Shown here: piece by piece, positions 15,995 through 23,802 of the stretch | Layout of the letters: each line of letters begins with the position of its first letter | Position numbering within the stretch: position 1 is the first letter of the stretch | NCBI GenBank assembly: GCA_963758845.1 | Contig: CAVWWX010000002.1 | Location: 868,001 to 932,000 of the forward strand | Direction: 5' to 3' | Origin: JBDTSW01 sp963758845 | GTDB lineage: Bacteria; Actinomycetota; Thermoleophilia; Solirubrobacterales; 70-9 | DNA length: 64,000 nucleotides | The notes under the pieces: model-generated | What the model was told of the DNA's origin: nothing | The model's input: only the letters and a program-made list of their open reading frames with translations | The model's database searches: none | Made by a program: the position numbers and the translations under genes

Positions 15995-17224
15995 ATGTCA
16001 AATCAGTCCTTCGCGGACTTGGGCATCACGCCCGCTGTCCGAAACGTCCTATCCCAACAGGGGATCGAGCGGCCGTTCCCCATCCAGGAGCTGGTGATCG
16101 CCGACGCCCTCGCGGGCGCCGACCTGCTGGTCAAGTCCCCGACGGGGTCGGGGAAGACGCTGGCGTTCGCCGCGCCGATCGTCGAGCGGCTCGAGGCGGA
16201 CGAGCGCCGTCCCGCCGCGCTCGTCGTGGCGCCCACGCGCGAGCTCGCGCTCCAGATCGTCGACGAGATCCGCCCGCTCGCCCACGCCCGGGCCCTGTCA
16301 GTCGCAGCCGTCTACGGCGGCGCCGGCATCGTCAAACAGGCCAAGCAGGCCCGCCGGGCCCACATCCTCGTCGCCACCCCGGGACGGTTGCTCGACCTGA
16401 TGGGTCGCGGCGACGTCTCGCTGTCCAAGGTCCGGATCCTCGTCCTCGACGAGGCGGACCGGATGCTGGACATGGGCTTCCGCCCGGACGTCGACCGAAT
16501 CGTCGGGCAGGTCCCGGACGATCGGCAGACGCTCTTGTTCTCGGCCACGCTGGACGGCGAGGTCGGCCGGATCGCCGAGCGCTACACCCGCCGTCCCATC
16601 AGCCGCTCGTACTCGCCTCCCGGGCCGAAGACCCTGGTCGAGCATCGCTTCGTCGGCGTCTCGCACGAGAGCAAGCTCTCGGCGCTGGTCGACGAGCTTC
16701 GTTCCGAGCGCGAGCTGGCCCTGGTCTTCGTCAGAACCAAGCGTGGAGCCGACAGGCTGGTCAAGCGCCTGGGTTCCCACGGCGTGCACGCGGTCGCGAT
16801 GCACGGCAACAAGTCCCAGAACCAGCGCGAGCGCGCGCTGGCCCACTTCGACTCGGGCAAGGTCGACGCGCTGGTCGCCACCGACGTGGCCGCCCGCGGC
16901 ATCGACGTGGACAGGATCAGCCATGTGATCAACTTCGACCCGCCGGGCGACAGCGACGCCTACCAGCACCGCGTCGGCCGGACCGCCCGCGCCGGTCGCA
17001 GCGGCGTCGGCGTCACCTTCGTCAAGCCCGAGGAGGCTCACGACGTAGGGACGATCGCCCGCCAGCTCAACCTGAAGGAGCAGTTCGCCGCGGCCGGAGT
17101 GCGCGAGGTGCGGCCGTCAGGCGGCGCCGGCGGAGGTCGCCGGCAGCGGCGCCCCTCGCATCCGGTCGGCAAGCGCCCACGCCGCGAAGCACAGCGCTCC
17201 GGCCGCTCCCGTCGCCGTAAGTAG
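15995..17224 (+). CDS. DEAD-box ATP-dependent RNA helicase
   Basis: 409-aa helicase with the canonical motif set: Q motif (FADLGI...PFPIQ), SPTGSGKT (I), PTRELA (Ia), TPGR (Ib), DEAD in VLDEADRMLD (II), SAT (III), VFVRTKRGAD (IV), ATDVAARGID (V), HRVGRTARAGR (VI). The ~40-residue tail is Gly/Arg/Lys-rich and likely binds RNA. ATG 15995 has GAAGGAG upstream. The last 108 nt overlap the convergent membrane-protein gene. RhlE/CshA-like roles in ribosome assembly or cold adaptation are typical. Confidence 0.93.
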   Translation: MSNQSFADLGITPAVRNVLSQQGIERPFPIQELVIADALAGADLLVKSPTGSGKTLAFAAPIVERLEADERRPAALVVAPTRELALQIVDEIRPLAHARALSVAAVYGGAGIVKQAKQARRAHILVATPGRLLDLMGRGDVSLSKVRILVLDEADRMLDMGFRPDVDRIVGQVPDDRQTLLFSATLDGEVGRIAERYTRRPISRSYSPPGPKTLVEHRFVGVSHESKLSALVDELRSERELALVFVRTKRGADRLVKRLGSHGVHAVAMHGNKSQNQRERALAHFDSGKVDALVATDVAARGIDVDRISHVINFDPPGDSDAYQHRVGRTARAGRSGVGVTFVKPEEAHDVGTIARQLNLKEQFAAAGVREVRPSGGAGGGRRQRRPSHPVGKRPRREAQRSGRSRRRK

Positions 17225-18130
17225 GGCGCCGGCGGCGGCGACGACCGCCACCCCGTTCGAGCCGAGGATCATCACGGCGCACGCGGTTCCCAGCGCGGGC
17301 CCGATCGGGAGCAGGCCGAGCGCCGCGGTCGCGATCAGGAGCGCGACCGAGTCGAGCACGCTGATGTCGATGCCCAGGCCCTCCAGGAGCAGGAAGTTCC
17401 GCGCCACCTGCATCGACACGGCGAAGACCACGAGGGTGACGATCAGGTTGCGGCTGCGCAGGCCGTGCATCACCTCGAGCCCCTTCCAGAATCCCTCACG
17501 GCGCTTGCGAACGAGCTTGGTCACCCCAGCCGTGATCGCGGCAAAGCCGGCGACCACGGTGAGCGGGATCCACCAGGCGACGCCCAGGGGCCCGACGAGC
17601 GTGAACGAGAGCAGCGCGGCAAGCCCGATCTCGACGACGACGATCGGCATCTCGGCCGCGACGAGCACCGAGGCCTTGGGGCTGTCGGCGGGGGCGGAGC
17701 GGCGCAGGGCGCCGATGCGCACGGCCAGCCCGAAGTTCGCGTTGAAGATGTTGCCGAGGTAGCCGACGGCGGAGGCGCGGTAGATGCGGCGCCGGCAGAC
17801 GGCGCCGCCCGCCGCCCCGATGCAGACGTGCCATGCCTCGCTGCGTGCCACGAGCCAGACCACCTGAAGGCCGATTGCGGCGGCGAGGATCCAGCCCGAG
17901 GCGCTCCCGAGCGCCTGGGCGAAGTCCCCGCGCTTGCCCCACAGGCCGATTACCAGGGCGGCGAGAACGATCCCGGTGCCGATCAGGGTCACTGCCGTCG
18001 GGTGGGCGGCGGTCCATACGCGAGCCCGCCGGTGGAGCGGGACCCGGGTGCGGACGGCGCCCGCGCTCAGCTTCGCCTCAGCCCGCCCCTCTGCGGGCAG
18101 CGGGATCAGGCTGGGGTCCGGTGGTGTCAC
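17117..18130 (-). CDS. Membrane protein, lysylphosphatidylglycerol synthase TM-like family
   Basis: 337-aa protein with seven to eight hydrophobic segments after a ~45-residue cytosolic N-terminus. Layout and motifs such as SAVGYLGNIFNANFGLAVRIGALRR fit the LPG-synthase transmembrane (UPF0104) family of flippase-like proteins. It lacks the soluble aminoacyl-transferase domain, so it is not a full MprF. The 3' end overlaps the helicase gene tail-to-tail by 108 nt; a stop further upstream would remove the overlap only by cutting the last helix. Confidence 0.68.
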   Translation of the reverse strand: MTPPDPSLIPLPAEGRAEAKLSAGAVRTRVPLHRRARVWTAAHPTAVTLIGTGIVLAALVIGLWGKRGDFAQALGSASGWILAAAIGLQVVWLVARSEAWHVCIGAAGGAVCRRRIYRASAVGYLGNIFNANFGLAVRIGALRRSAPADSPKASVLVAAEMPIVVVEIGLAALLSFTLVGPLGVAWWIPLTVVAGFAAITAGVTKLVRKRREGFWKGLEVMHGLRSRNLIVTLVVFAVSMQVARNFLLLEGLGIDISVLDSVALLIATAALGLLPIGPALGTACAVMILGSNGVAVVAAAGALLTATGAAGALCFAAWALADRMRGAPLPATSAGAA

Positions 18131-18152
18131 TCGGTTCTCATCGGCGTGGTGC

Positions 18153-18172
18153 GGCCGGGCCTTGACCCGGCC
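18153..18172 (-). terminator. Hairpin between the 78-aa gene and the membrane-protein gene
   Basis: GGCCGGG, 6-nt loop, CCCGGCC: perfect 7-bp GC arms in the 81-nt gap. Position fits a terminator for the exonuclease/78-aa unit; T-run absent. Confidence 0.35.
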
Positions 18173-18211
18173 CGAAATCGGTCCGGGGATACTGCCCGTT
18201 CGGGTCGAGAT

Positions 18212-18448
18212 TCAATCCCCGTCGAGGAGATCCTCCGCCGCCGACCAGGCTCCCGGTGGAACCCGGAGGGCGATGTCGCCACGTCCGAAGCGGTCGAGCG
18301 GCCAGTCAGATGTGATCACGCACTCCTGACCGAGCTCGTCTAGATGCTGACAGAAAGCGCGGGCCGCGTCCAGCTCTTCGAAGTCGCGCACGACATCCCA
18401 GGCGTCGAAGCGGGGGTCGCCCACTTGGAGCTCCGGCCCGCTGGCCAT
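18212..18448 (-). CDS. Hypothetical protein, 78 aa
   Basis: Acidic soluble protein starting at ATG 18448, whose start overlaps the exonuclease stop (ATGA), so the two are probably co-translated. The sequence has aromatic and acidic residues (DAWDVVRDFEELDAARAF, then DWPLDRFGRGDIALRVPPG). No known domain is recognised. The tight coupling suggests a real gene of unknown role. Confidence 0.6.
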   Translation of the reverse strand: MASGPELQVGDPRFDAWDVVRDFEELDAARAFCQHLDELGQECVITSDWPLDRFGRGDIALRVPPGAWSAAEDLLDGD

Positions 18449-19317
18449 CAGCCGGCGGCCTTCTCGAGGCGGTCGGCCAGGCGGTTCATGCCCAGCTCGC
18501 GGGCCTTGGCGGCCGCGGCGGCGAAGTCCGTTGGCGCGTCCGGCGGCACCTCGATGCCGGCGTCGCGGAGCGTCGCGATGTCCTTGTAGGCGCGCAGGTC
18601 GTCGCCCGACTCGAGCAGCGTCGAACGCAGCTTCGGCCGGCTCTCGGCGATCGCATTGTCGAGCAGCTCCTCCAGCGAGCCGTGACGGCGTAGCAGCTCG
18701 GCCGCGGTCTTCTCCCCGACGCCCTTTGCGCCCGGGATGCCGTCGGAGGGGTCGCCGCGCAGCGCAATGAAGTCGGGCACCAGCTCCGGCGGGATCCCGT
18801 AGCGCTTCTCGACCTCCTTGGGCCCGATCACGTCGGCGCCCTGCGAGCCGCCCGTGCTCGTATAGAGGACCGAGACCGCGCCCGTCGCGCACTGGAACAT
18901 GTCGCGGTCGCCGGTGAGTATCAGCGCCCGCCCGCCGGCCTCCTCCTCCTTCCGGGCCAGGGTGCCCAGCAGGTCGTCGGCCTCGAGCGAGTCGTGATGG
19001 GCGACCACCCAACCGAAGGCCTCGAAGAGGTCGTCGGCCGCGGCCCACTGCGGGCTCAGCTCGTCGGGCATCTCCGGGCGCTCGGCGTGGTAGCCGTCGA
19101 ACAGCTCCACTCGGTAGGTCGCGGCGTCGGGGCCGAAGCAGAGGACCACGGCCCGCGGCTCGTGCTGCTCGACCTCACGCAGGATCAGGTTCGCGGCGCC
19201 CAGAAGCGCGTTGACCGGCTTGCCGTCGGCGCCCTTGATCGACTTCGGCAGCGCGAAGAACGCTCGGTAGAGCATCGAGGGGGTGTCGACCACGAGCAGT
19301 GGGGCGGGGTTTGCCAC
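18448..19317 (-). CDS. 5'-3' exonuclease (PolA N-terminal-like flap nuclease)
   Basis: 289-aa stand-alone 5'-3' exonuclease. Metal-binding acidic residues and motifs: LLVVDTPSMLYRAFFALP at the start, EADDLLGTLA, LTGDRDMFQ, and the helix-hairpin-helix-like GDPSDGIPGAKGVGEKTA. Such proteins resemble the N-terminal domain of DNA polymerase I and remove flaps or primers. GTG 19317 is chosen because upstream codons would run into the divergent gene at 19355 and lack homology-like sequence. Confidence 0.87.
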   Translation of the reverse strand: MANPAPLLVVDTPSMLYRAFFALPKSIKGADGKPVNALLGAANLILREVEQHEPRAVVLCFGPDAATYRVELFDGYHAERPEMPDELSPQWAAADDLFEAFGWVVAHHDSLEADDLLGTLARKEEEAGGRALILTGDRDMFQCATGAVSVLYTSTGGSQGADVIGPKEVEKRYGIPPELVPDFIALRGDPSDGIPGAKGVGEKTAAELLRRHGSLEELLDNAIAESRPKLRSTLLESGDDLRAYKDIATLRDAGIEVPPDAPTDFAAAAAKARELGMNRLADRLEKAAG

Positions 19318-19354
19318 GACGCCACCGTAGCGACGCTTGCGACACTCCGTGGAC

Positions 19355-19702
19355 ATGGCCAAGCGGCGAAAGCGAAGGCCGAAGGAACCGGTCCCGACCG
19401 TCTCTTATGCCGGCGAAGACGGCAGCGTCCTCAGCCTCCGTGGCGAGCTGAGCGCGGGGACGATCCGCGAGATCAACGCGGGGCCGGCCCGCGCCGCCAC
19501 GTCGACTGAGGACGCCTGGCATCGCCGCCAGGAGCTGTTGTTCGAGCGGCTGGCGGTCAGCTGGGAGGTCGCCGGTCTGCCGCTCGGCGACCAGAAGCTC
19601 CTGCTCGGCCGCTACCGGATGGCGACCCCTGCGGAGCAGGAGTGGGTGCGGCGTACGATCGCCGACCACGTCGAGCGGCACATCCCCGAGCTCGCCGGCT
19701 AG
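19355..19702 (+). CDS. Hypothetical protein, 115 aa
   Basis: Starts MAKRRKRRPKEP (very basic), then a charged soluble region with many Arg/Glu residues (WHRRQELLFERLAVSWEVAG). No domain recognised. It is divergent from the exonuclease and its stop overlaps the convergent kinase stop by 4 nt. The basic N-terminus suggests nucleic-acid or membrane-surface contact, which is only a guess. Confidence 0.6.
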   Translation: MAKRRKRRPKEPVPTVSYAGEDGSVLSLRGELSAGTIREINAGPARAATSTEDAWHRRQELLFERLAVSWEVAGLPLGDQKLLLGRYRMATPAEQEWVRRTIADHVERHIPELAG

Positions 19703-20643
19703 CGCTGGATGCGCGGCTTCAGCCTGGAGAGCTTCGGCCTGGGCAGGGCGCCCAGCACGGGCTCGAGGAGGTCGGCCAGCTCGCCGGCTGTCGGGCGGTC
19801 GGCCGGCTCGGGCGCGAGACAGGACATGATCGGCTGGGCAACAGCCGGGCCGACGTGGTCGGGCAGCGCCCGCGGATCGTCGTTCAGCTGGGGCCAGCGG
19901 CCGATGGGGTCGGCCGCATCGCGCTCGCCATGCTCGAACGGCCGCTCGCCAGCGACTGCACGGAACAGGGTGGCTCCGATGCCCCAGACGTCGCTGGCGG
20001 CGCTCGGCTTGACCGGCCCGTCGGGAAGGCACTGCTCGGGCGCCATGTAGGCGTCCGTCCCGACCGCGGACGTCAGGCGCTCGCACGCCTCGTGGGTGCG
20101 GGCGACGCTGAGGTCGATCAGGCGCGGGGGGCCGCCCATGATGATGTTCGACGGCTTGATGTCCAGGTGGGCGACGCCCTCGGCCTCCAGGTAGTGCGCG
20201 GCCGCGCAAAGCTGCAGCGCCAGGGGAACGGTCTGCTCGATCGTCGTCGGCCCGTAGCGACGGAGCAGCGAGGAGAGGCGCGGCCCCTCCAGGTGCTCGA
20301 GCGCAACGAATGGGCGCGGCCCCTCCAGGTCGTGCCCGAACGAGCGCACCAGCACCGGGTGCGCCAGGCGCTCGAGGAGATCGACCTCCGACGCCAGCCC
20401 CCTGAGGGTGCCGTCGTCGGCGACGAGCCCGGGACGGACCACCTTCAACACCACGAGGGTGCGAAGGCGGTCGTCCCAGGCCAGGTAGGCCTCGTAGCGG
20501 AAGCCGCCCCCGAGGAGCTTGATGGCGCTCCGGCCGGCGACGATCTCGTCGCCTTCGGCGAAGCCCCACCGGGACTCGTCCGGCGGATCCCCGGCGGCGT
20601 CCTCCGCCGGGGATAGCTCGATCTGTGACACCAGTGGACTCAT
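19699..20643 (-). CDS. Soluble Ser/Thr protein kinase
   Basis: 314-aa kinase without transmembrane or PASTA segments. Motifs: glycine-rich loop LLGGGFRYEAYLAW, ATP-binding Lys in VVLKVV, catalytic loop HLDIKPSN (Arg of HRD replaced by Leu, so a non-RD kinase), metal Asp in LIDLS (DFG changed to DLS), and APEQ. Core catalytic residues are intact. The start codon shares a base with the stop of the upstream anchored-protein gene, so both form one operon behind the CTCA repeats at 21116-21141. Confidence 0.88.
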   Translation of the reverse strand: MSPLVSQIELSPAEDAAGDPPDESRWGFAEGDEIVAGRSAIKLLGGGFRYEAYLAWDDRLRTLVVLKVVRPGLVADDGTLRGLASEVDLLERLAHPVLVRSFGHDLEGPRPFVALEHLEGPRLSSLLRRYGPTTIEQTVPLALQLCAAAHYLEAEGVAHLDIKPSNIIMGGPPRLIDLSVARTHEACERLTSAVGTDAYMAPEQCLPDGPVKPSAASDVWGIGATLFRAVAGERPFEHGERDAADPIGRWPQLNDDPRALPDHVGPAVAQPIMSCLAPEPADRPTAGELADLLEPVLGALPRPKLSRLKPRIQR

Positions 20644-21059
20644 CAGGAGCTGTTCGAACGAGTGCCGTTCGAGGCTCCGGTGTTGGTCGTACCGGTGTTC
20701 GTGTTGGCGCTGCGGTCGCTCGAGTTCGTGTTCGACTTCGAGTTGCCGGTGCCCTTGGTGGTGCCGGTCTTGGTGTCGGCGCTGTGGCTCTTGCTGTTGC
20801 CGGAGTTGCCGTTCGTGTTCGTGTTGCCGGAGTTCCCCGAGCGCGAGCCCTTGTCGCGATCGTCGTCGTCGTCCTCGTCGACGGCAACGACCTCACGCGA
20901 GTCGTCGTCACGCTTGCCCGAGACGTCGGCCCCCGCCGAGCTCATCAGCGGTGCGAAGGTGCCGATTAGGAACGCGGCCACGAGCAGCGCCACGGCGCCG
21001 ATCCCGATGCGATCCCAGATCGTCTGACCGGGCTCGTCGAATGTGTGGTCCTCGTACAT
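20643..21059 (-). CDS. Single-pass membrane protein with acidic patch and Asn/Ser/Thr/Gly tail
   Basis: 138 aa. Residues 1-17 are hydrophilic, 18-40 form one membrane segment (IGIGAVALLVAAFLIGTFAP), then a charged patch (EDDDDDRDKG), then ~75 residues almost entirely Asn, Ser, Thr, Gly and Lys. No enzymatic domain. A strong ribosome site (GAGGAGGG) precedes ATG 21059. The gene is co-transcribed with the Ser/Thr kinase and has the same upstream repeat array as the gene at 23803. The low-complexity tail probably lies in the envelope. Confidence 0.72.
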   Translation of the reverse strand: MYEDHTFDEPGQTIWDRIGIGAVALLVAAFLIGTFAPLMSSAGADVSGKRDDDSREVVAVDEDDDDDRDKGSRSGNSGNTNTNGNSGNSKSHSADTKTGTTKGTGNSKSNTNSSDRSANTNTGTTNTGASNGTRSNSS

Positions 21060-21115
21060 GCTTCCCTCCTCGTTGGGTGGTGTGGGTTGATGCTCCACAC
21101 CTTTCCCGCCCCCGC

Positions 21116-21141
21116 TGAGGGCCCGATGAGGCTGCGATGAG
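21116..21141 (-). promoter_or_regulatory. Triple CTCA direct repeat (11-bp period), candidate OmpR-type operator
   Basis: On the minus strand CTCA occurs at 21141-21138, 21130-21127 and 21119-21116, each exactly 11 bp apart. The last ends exactly 56 nt before ATG 21059. Flanks TTTCTCA (first) and CTCAGC (third) match the array at 23721-23746. OmpR/PhoB regulators bind tandem repeats with one-turn spacing, and one is encoded at 23054. Confidence 0.65.
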
Positions 21142-21153
21142 AAAGCTCTCAGT

Positions 21154-21173
21154 GGATTAGAGGTCTCTAATCC
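21154..21173. promoter_or_regulatory. Inverted repeat GGATTAGAG-GT-CTCTAATCC
   Basis: Perfect 9-bp arms, 2-nt spacer, in the 158-nt divergent gap, 44 nt before GTG 21218. AT-richer than its surroundings. Likely promoter/operator for the plus-strand signalling operon. Confidence 0.45.
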
Positions 21174-21217
21174 GCCGTCAATCCGCGGCTCACGCCCGCA
21201 CCCGAGCATGCCCGGGC

Positions 21218-21592
21218 GTGTCCGTAAAGGTCGTGATCGCCTGCGTCGTCGCCGCCCTGGCCGGGGGGGCGCTGATCGCGCTGCCCGGCCTGGGCAGCTC
21301 GCCCCCGCCGCCGCCGGACCCGATCGACCTGAAGCCGACGAAGAAGGCGGACGACGGGCGCGACCGCAAGCGTGGCGGCGACGACGCTCCCAAGAAGCAG
21401 GGTTCGAAGCCGGCCCCCGACCCGGCCCCGGCTCCAAACCCGGCGCCGGATCCCGCCCCCGCCCCGGCGCCCGCCCCGGCCCCGGCGCCGACTCCCGAGC
21501 CGCCCGCAGCACCTGCGCCACCTGCGCCCGCCCCGGTGCCCGACGACGATGATGGGGGTGACGACGATGCCAGCGAAGGCGGTGACACCTGA
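21218..21592 (+). CDS. Anchored Pro/Ala-repeat protein with acidic C-terminus
   Basis: 124 aa from GTG 21218. Residues 4-24 are a signal or anchor helix (VVIACVVAALAGGALIALPG). A Lys/Asp/Arg-rich section follows, then ~50 residues of PAPAP repeats, and an acidic end (DDDDGGDDDASEGGD). Pro-Ala rods of this kind span cell wall in other secreted proteins. It overlaps the start of the histidine kinase by ~26 nt, so it may be a co-expressed accessory of the sensor. Confidence 0.6.
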   Translation: MSVKVVIACVVAALAGGALIALPGLGSSPPPPPDPIDLKPTKKADDGRDRKRGGDDAPKKQGSKPAPDPAPAPNPAPDPAPAPAPAPAPAPTPEPPAAPAPPAPAPVPDDDDGGDDDASEGGDT

Positions 21593-23057
21593 GCCGAAGC
21601 GCCACCCCGCGGCCCTACGCCGGATCACAGGCGACGTGCGGGTTCGCATCCTCGCCTCCTACGTGCTGCTGCTGGCGGTGGCCGCGGTCGCGTCGGTCCT
21701 GGTGGTGCGTCAGGTGTTGTTGGTGCGCCTGGAGGACCGGATCGAAGAGGACCTCGCCCAGGAGGTCCAGGAGTTCAGGAACCTGGCGGGAGGGGTGGAC
21801 CCTGCCTCGGGGCGGCCGTTTGGCTCCGACGCGGATCGCATCTTCTCCGTGTACCTCGACCGCAACGTCCCCGGCGAGGGCGAGCAGCTCTTGACGATCC
21901 CGCGCCGCGGCCAGCCGCAGTACAAGGCAACCGAGCGGGCAAACCTCCTACCCGAGCCGTCGCTGGTCTCGCGCTGGCGGGATCTGCGCCGGACGGAGCG
22001 AGGCGAGATCGAGACGGTGGCGGGCGAGGCCCGATACATCGCGCTGCCGCTGCTGGACGACAACCGGAATGTCGGCACCTTCGTCGTTGCGCACTTCACC
22101 GAGGGGGAGCGGGAGGAGGTCGACGAGGCGGTGCGGATCGTGGCGCTGGTCGCCGCCGGCATCCTGGTCCTGGGAACCGCGTTCGCCTTCGCCGTCTCCG
22201 GCCGCGTGCTGAGCCCGGTGCGCGACCTCCGCGACGCCGCTCGGTCCGTTTCGGGCTCCAACCTCAGAAGCCGGATCGAGGTTGACGGCGACGACGAGCT
22301 GGCTGACCTCGGGCAGTCGTTCAACGAGATGCTCGAGCGCCTGGAGTCCGCGTTCTCGACACAGCGGAACTTCATCCGCGACATCTCCCACGAGCTTCGG
22401 ACCCCGATCGCCGTGGTGCGCGGGCACATTGAGCTGATGTCCGAGGGCGTCAGCGACCCGGCGGAGCGGGCGGCGACGATGACACTGATCGCCGGCGAGC
22501 TGGACCGGATGAGCCGTTTCGTCAACGACCTGCTGCTGCTGGCCAAGAGCGAGCAGCCGGACTTCCTGCAGCTCGAGACGGTGCCACTCGACGAGCTTTG
22601 CGAGGAGCTCGAGCAAAACGGCCGGGCGCTCGCCGCCGATCGCCAGTGGCGGGTCGAGGCAGGGTCGCGACGCTCGGTCGTCGCCGACCGCCAGCGGATC
22701 ACCCAGGCGATGATGAACCTGATCCGAAACGCCGTCGAGCACACGGACGAGGGCGACGGGATCGTGATCGGCACCCGAGTCGACGGCCCGCTCGCGACGC
22801 TCCTGGTGCGCGACTCGGGCGCAGGGATCCCCAGGGCCGAGCAGAGCCGGGTCTTCGACCGTTTCGTCCGCGGCGGCGCCAGCAAGCGCCGCTACGAGGG
22901 CAGCGGGCTCGGACTGGCGATCGTCCGCGTGATCGCCCAGGTCCACGGCGGCTCCGCCGAGCTGACGTCGAGCCCGGGCGAGGGCGCCGAGTTTCGCGTC
23001 GTCGTCCCCGTGGAGGGGCCCGATTCGCTCTACGCCCGGGAGAATCGGTCGCCATGA
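21567..23057 (+). CDS. Membrane sensor histidine kinase (HAMP-HisKA-HATPase)
   Basis: About 496 aa. Two membrane segments (about 28-50 and 185-207) enclose a ~135-residue outside sensor region rich in Glu/Asp/Arg. A HAMP domain follows (GRVLSPVRDLRDAARSV), then HisKA with the phosphoacceptor (DISHELRTPIAVV) and HATPase motifs (NLIRNAVEHT, DSGAGIP, GSGLGLAIV). ATG 21567 is chosen; ATG 21549 and 21552 are in frame upstream. It overlaps the response regulator by 4 nt. Confidence 0.88.
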   Translation: MPAKAVTPEPKRHPAALRRITGDVRVRILASYVLLLAVAAVASVLVVRQVLLVRLEDRIEEDLAQEVQEFRNLAGGVDPASGRPFGSDADRIFSVYLDRNVPGEGEQLLTIPRRGQPQYKATERANLLPEPSLVSRWRDLRRTERGEIETVAGEARYIALPLLDDNRNVGTFVVAHFTEGEREEVDEAVRIVALVAAGILVLGTAFAFAVSGRVLSPVRDLRDAARSVSGSNLRSRIEVDGDDELADLGQSFNEMLERLESAFSTQRNFIRDISHELRTPIAVVRGHIELMSEGVSDPAERAATMTLIAGELDRMSRFVNDLLLLAKSEQPDFLQLETVPLDELCEELEQNGRALAADRQWRVEAGSRRSVVADRQRITQAMMNLIRNAVEHTDEGDGIVIGTRVDGPLATLLVRDSGAGIPRAEQSRVFDRFVRGGASKRRYEGSGLGLAIVRVIAQVHGGSAELTSSPGEGAEFRVVVPVEGPDSLYARENRSP

Positions 23058-23713
23058 AGCGGATCCTGATCGCCGAGGACGAGGCCGGGATGGCCAGCTT
23101 CCTGGAGAAGGGGCTCGCGTCGCGGGGGTACGCGGTGAAGGTCGTCGCCGATGGCTCCGGCGCGACCGCGATCGCAAGCGACGAGGACTTCGACCTGCTG
23201 ATCCTGGATCTGGGCCTCCCTGACGTCGACGGGCTGTCGGTGCTGCGCGAGCTGCGTCGCCGCGGCGAGAAGATGCCCGTGCTGATCCTCACCGCCCGCG
23301 ACGACCTGACCGACAAGATCGAGGGCCTCGACGCCGGCGCGGGGGACTACGTGACGAAGCCGTTCAAGCTCGACGAGCTGCTGGCTCGTGTGCGCGTGCA
23401 GCTCCGCGAGGGCGCCTCCGCGGAGCCGACGGTCCTGGAGGCCGGGGGCGTCACCCTGGACATCCGCACGCGCAAGGCGATGATCGACGGCGAGGCGGTG
23501 GACCTCACCGCTCGCGAGTTCACGATGCTTGAGACGTTCATGGCCCACCCGGGGCAGGTGCTCAGCCGGGAGCAGCTCCTGGCCCAGGTCTGGGGCTATG
23601 ACTACGACCCCGGCTCCAACGTCGTCGAGGTCTACATCCGCTACCTGCGCCGCAAGCTGGGCGACGAGCTGATCGAGACCGTGCGCGGCATGGGCTACCG
23701 CCTGCGCGGCTGA
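23054..23713 (+). CDS. OmpR/PhoB-type response regulator
   Basis: 219 aa, paired with the kinase by an ATGA overlap. Receiver domain: AEDEAG acidic pair, phospho-Asp in LLILDLGLPDVDG, Thr in LTARDD, Lys in VTKPF. C-terminal winged helix: LTAREFTMLETF, REQLLAQVWGYDYDPGSNVV and VRGMGYRLRG. Such regulators bind direct repeats about 11 bp apart, and such arrays stand before the genes on either side (21116-21141 and 23721-23746). Confidence 0.92.
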   Translation: MKRILIAEDEAGMASFLEKGLASRGYAVKVVADGSGATAIASDEDFDLLILDLGLPDVDGLSVLRELRRRGEKMPVLILTARDDLTDKIEGLDAGAGDYVTKPFKLDELLARVRVQLREGASAEPTVLEAGGVTLDIRTRKAMIDGEAVDLTAREFTMLETFMAHPGQVLSREQLLAQVWGYDYDPGSNVVEVYIRYLRRKLGDELIETVRGMGYRLRG

Positions 23714-23720
23714 GTATTTT

Positions 23721-23746
23721 CTCACCCGGCTCTCAGGGCCTCCTCA
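23721..23746 (+). promoter_or_regulatory. Triple CTCA direct repeat (11-bp period), second copy
   Basis: CTCA at 23721, 23732 and 23743, exact 11-bp steps, preceded by TTT and followed by GC as in the array at 21116-21141. The last repeat ends exactly 56 nt before ATG 23803, the same distance as in the other copy. It starts 8 nt after the response regulator stop. Confidence 0.65.
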
Positions 23747-23802
23747 GCACCGGGTCCCACCCTCGGTGACAGTCAGATGACCACCACCGAAGGAGGCAAC
23801 GA

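Noticed and set aside
21415..21540. Short tandem repeats as a possible CRISPR or satellite
   Set aside because: They encode Pro-Ala repeats inside a coding frame with signal peptide, and there are no spacers.
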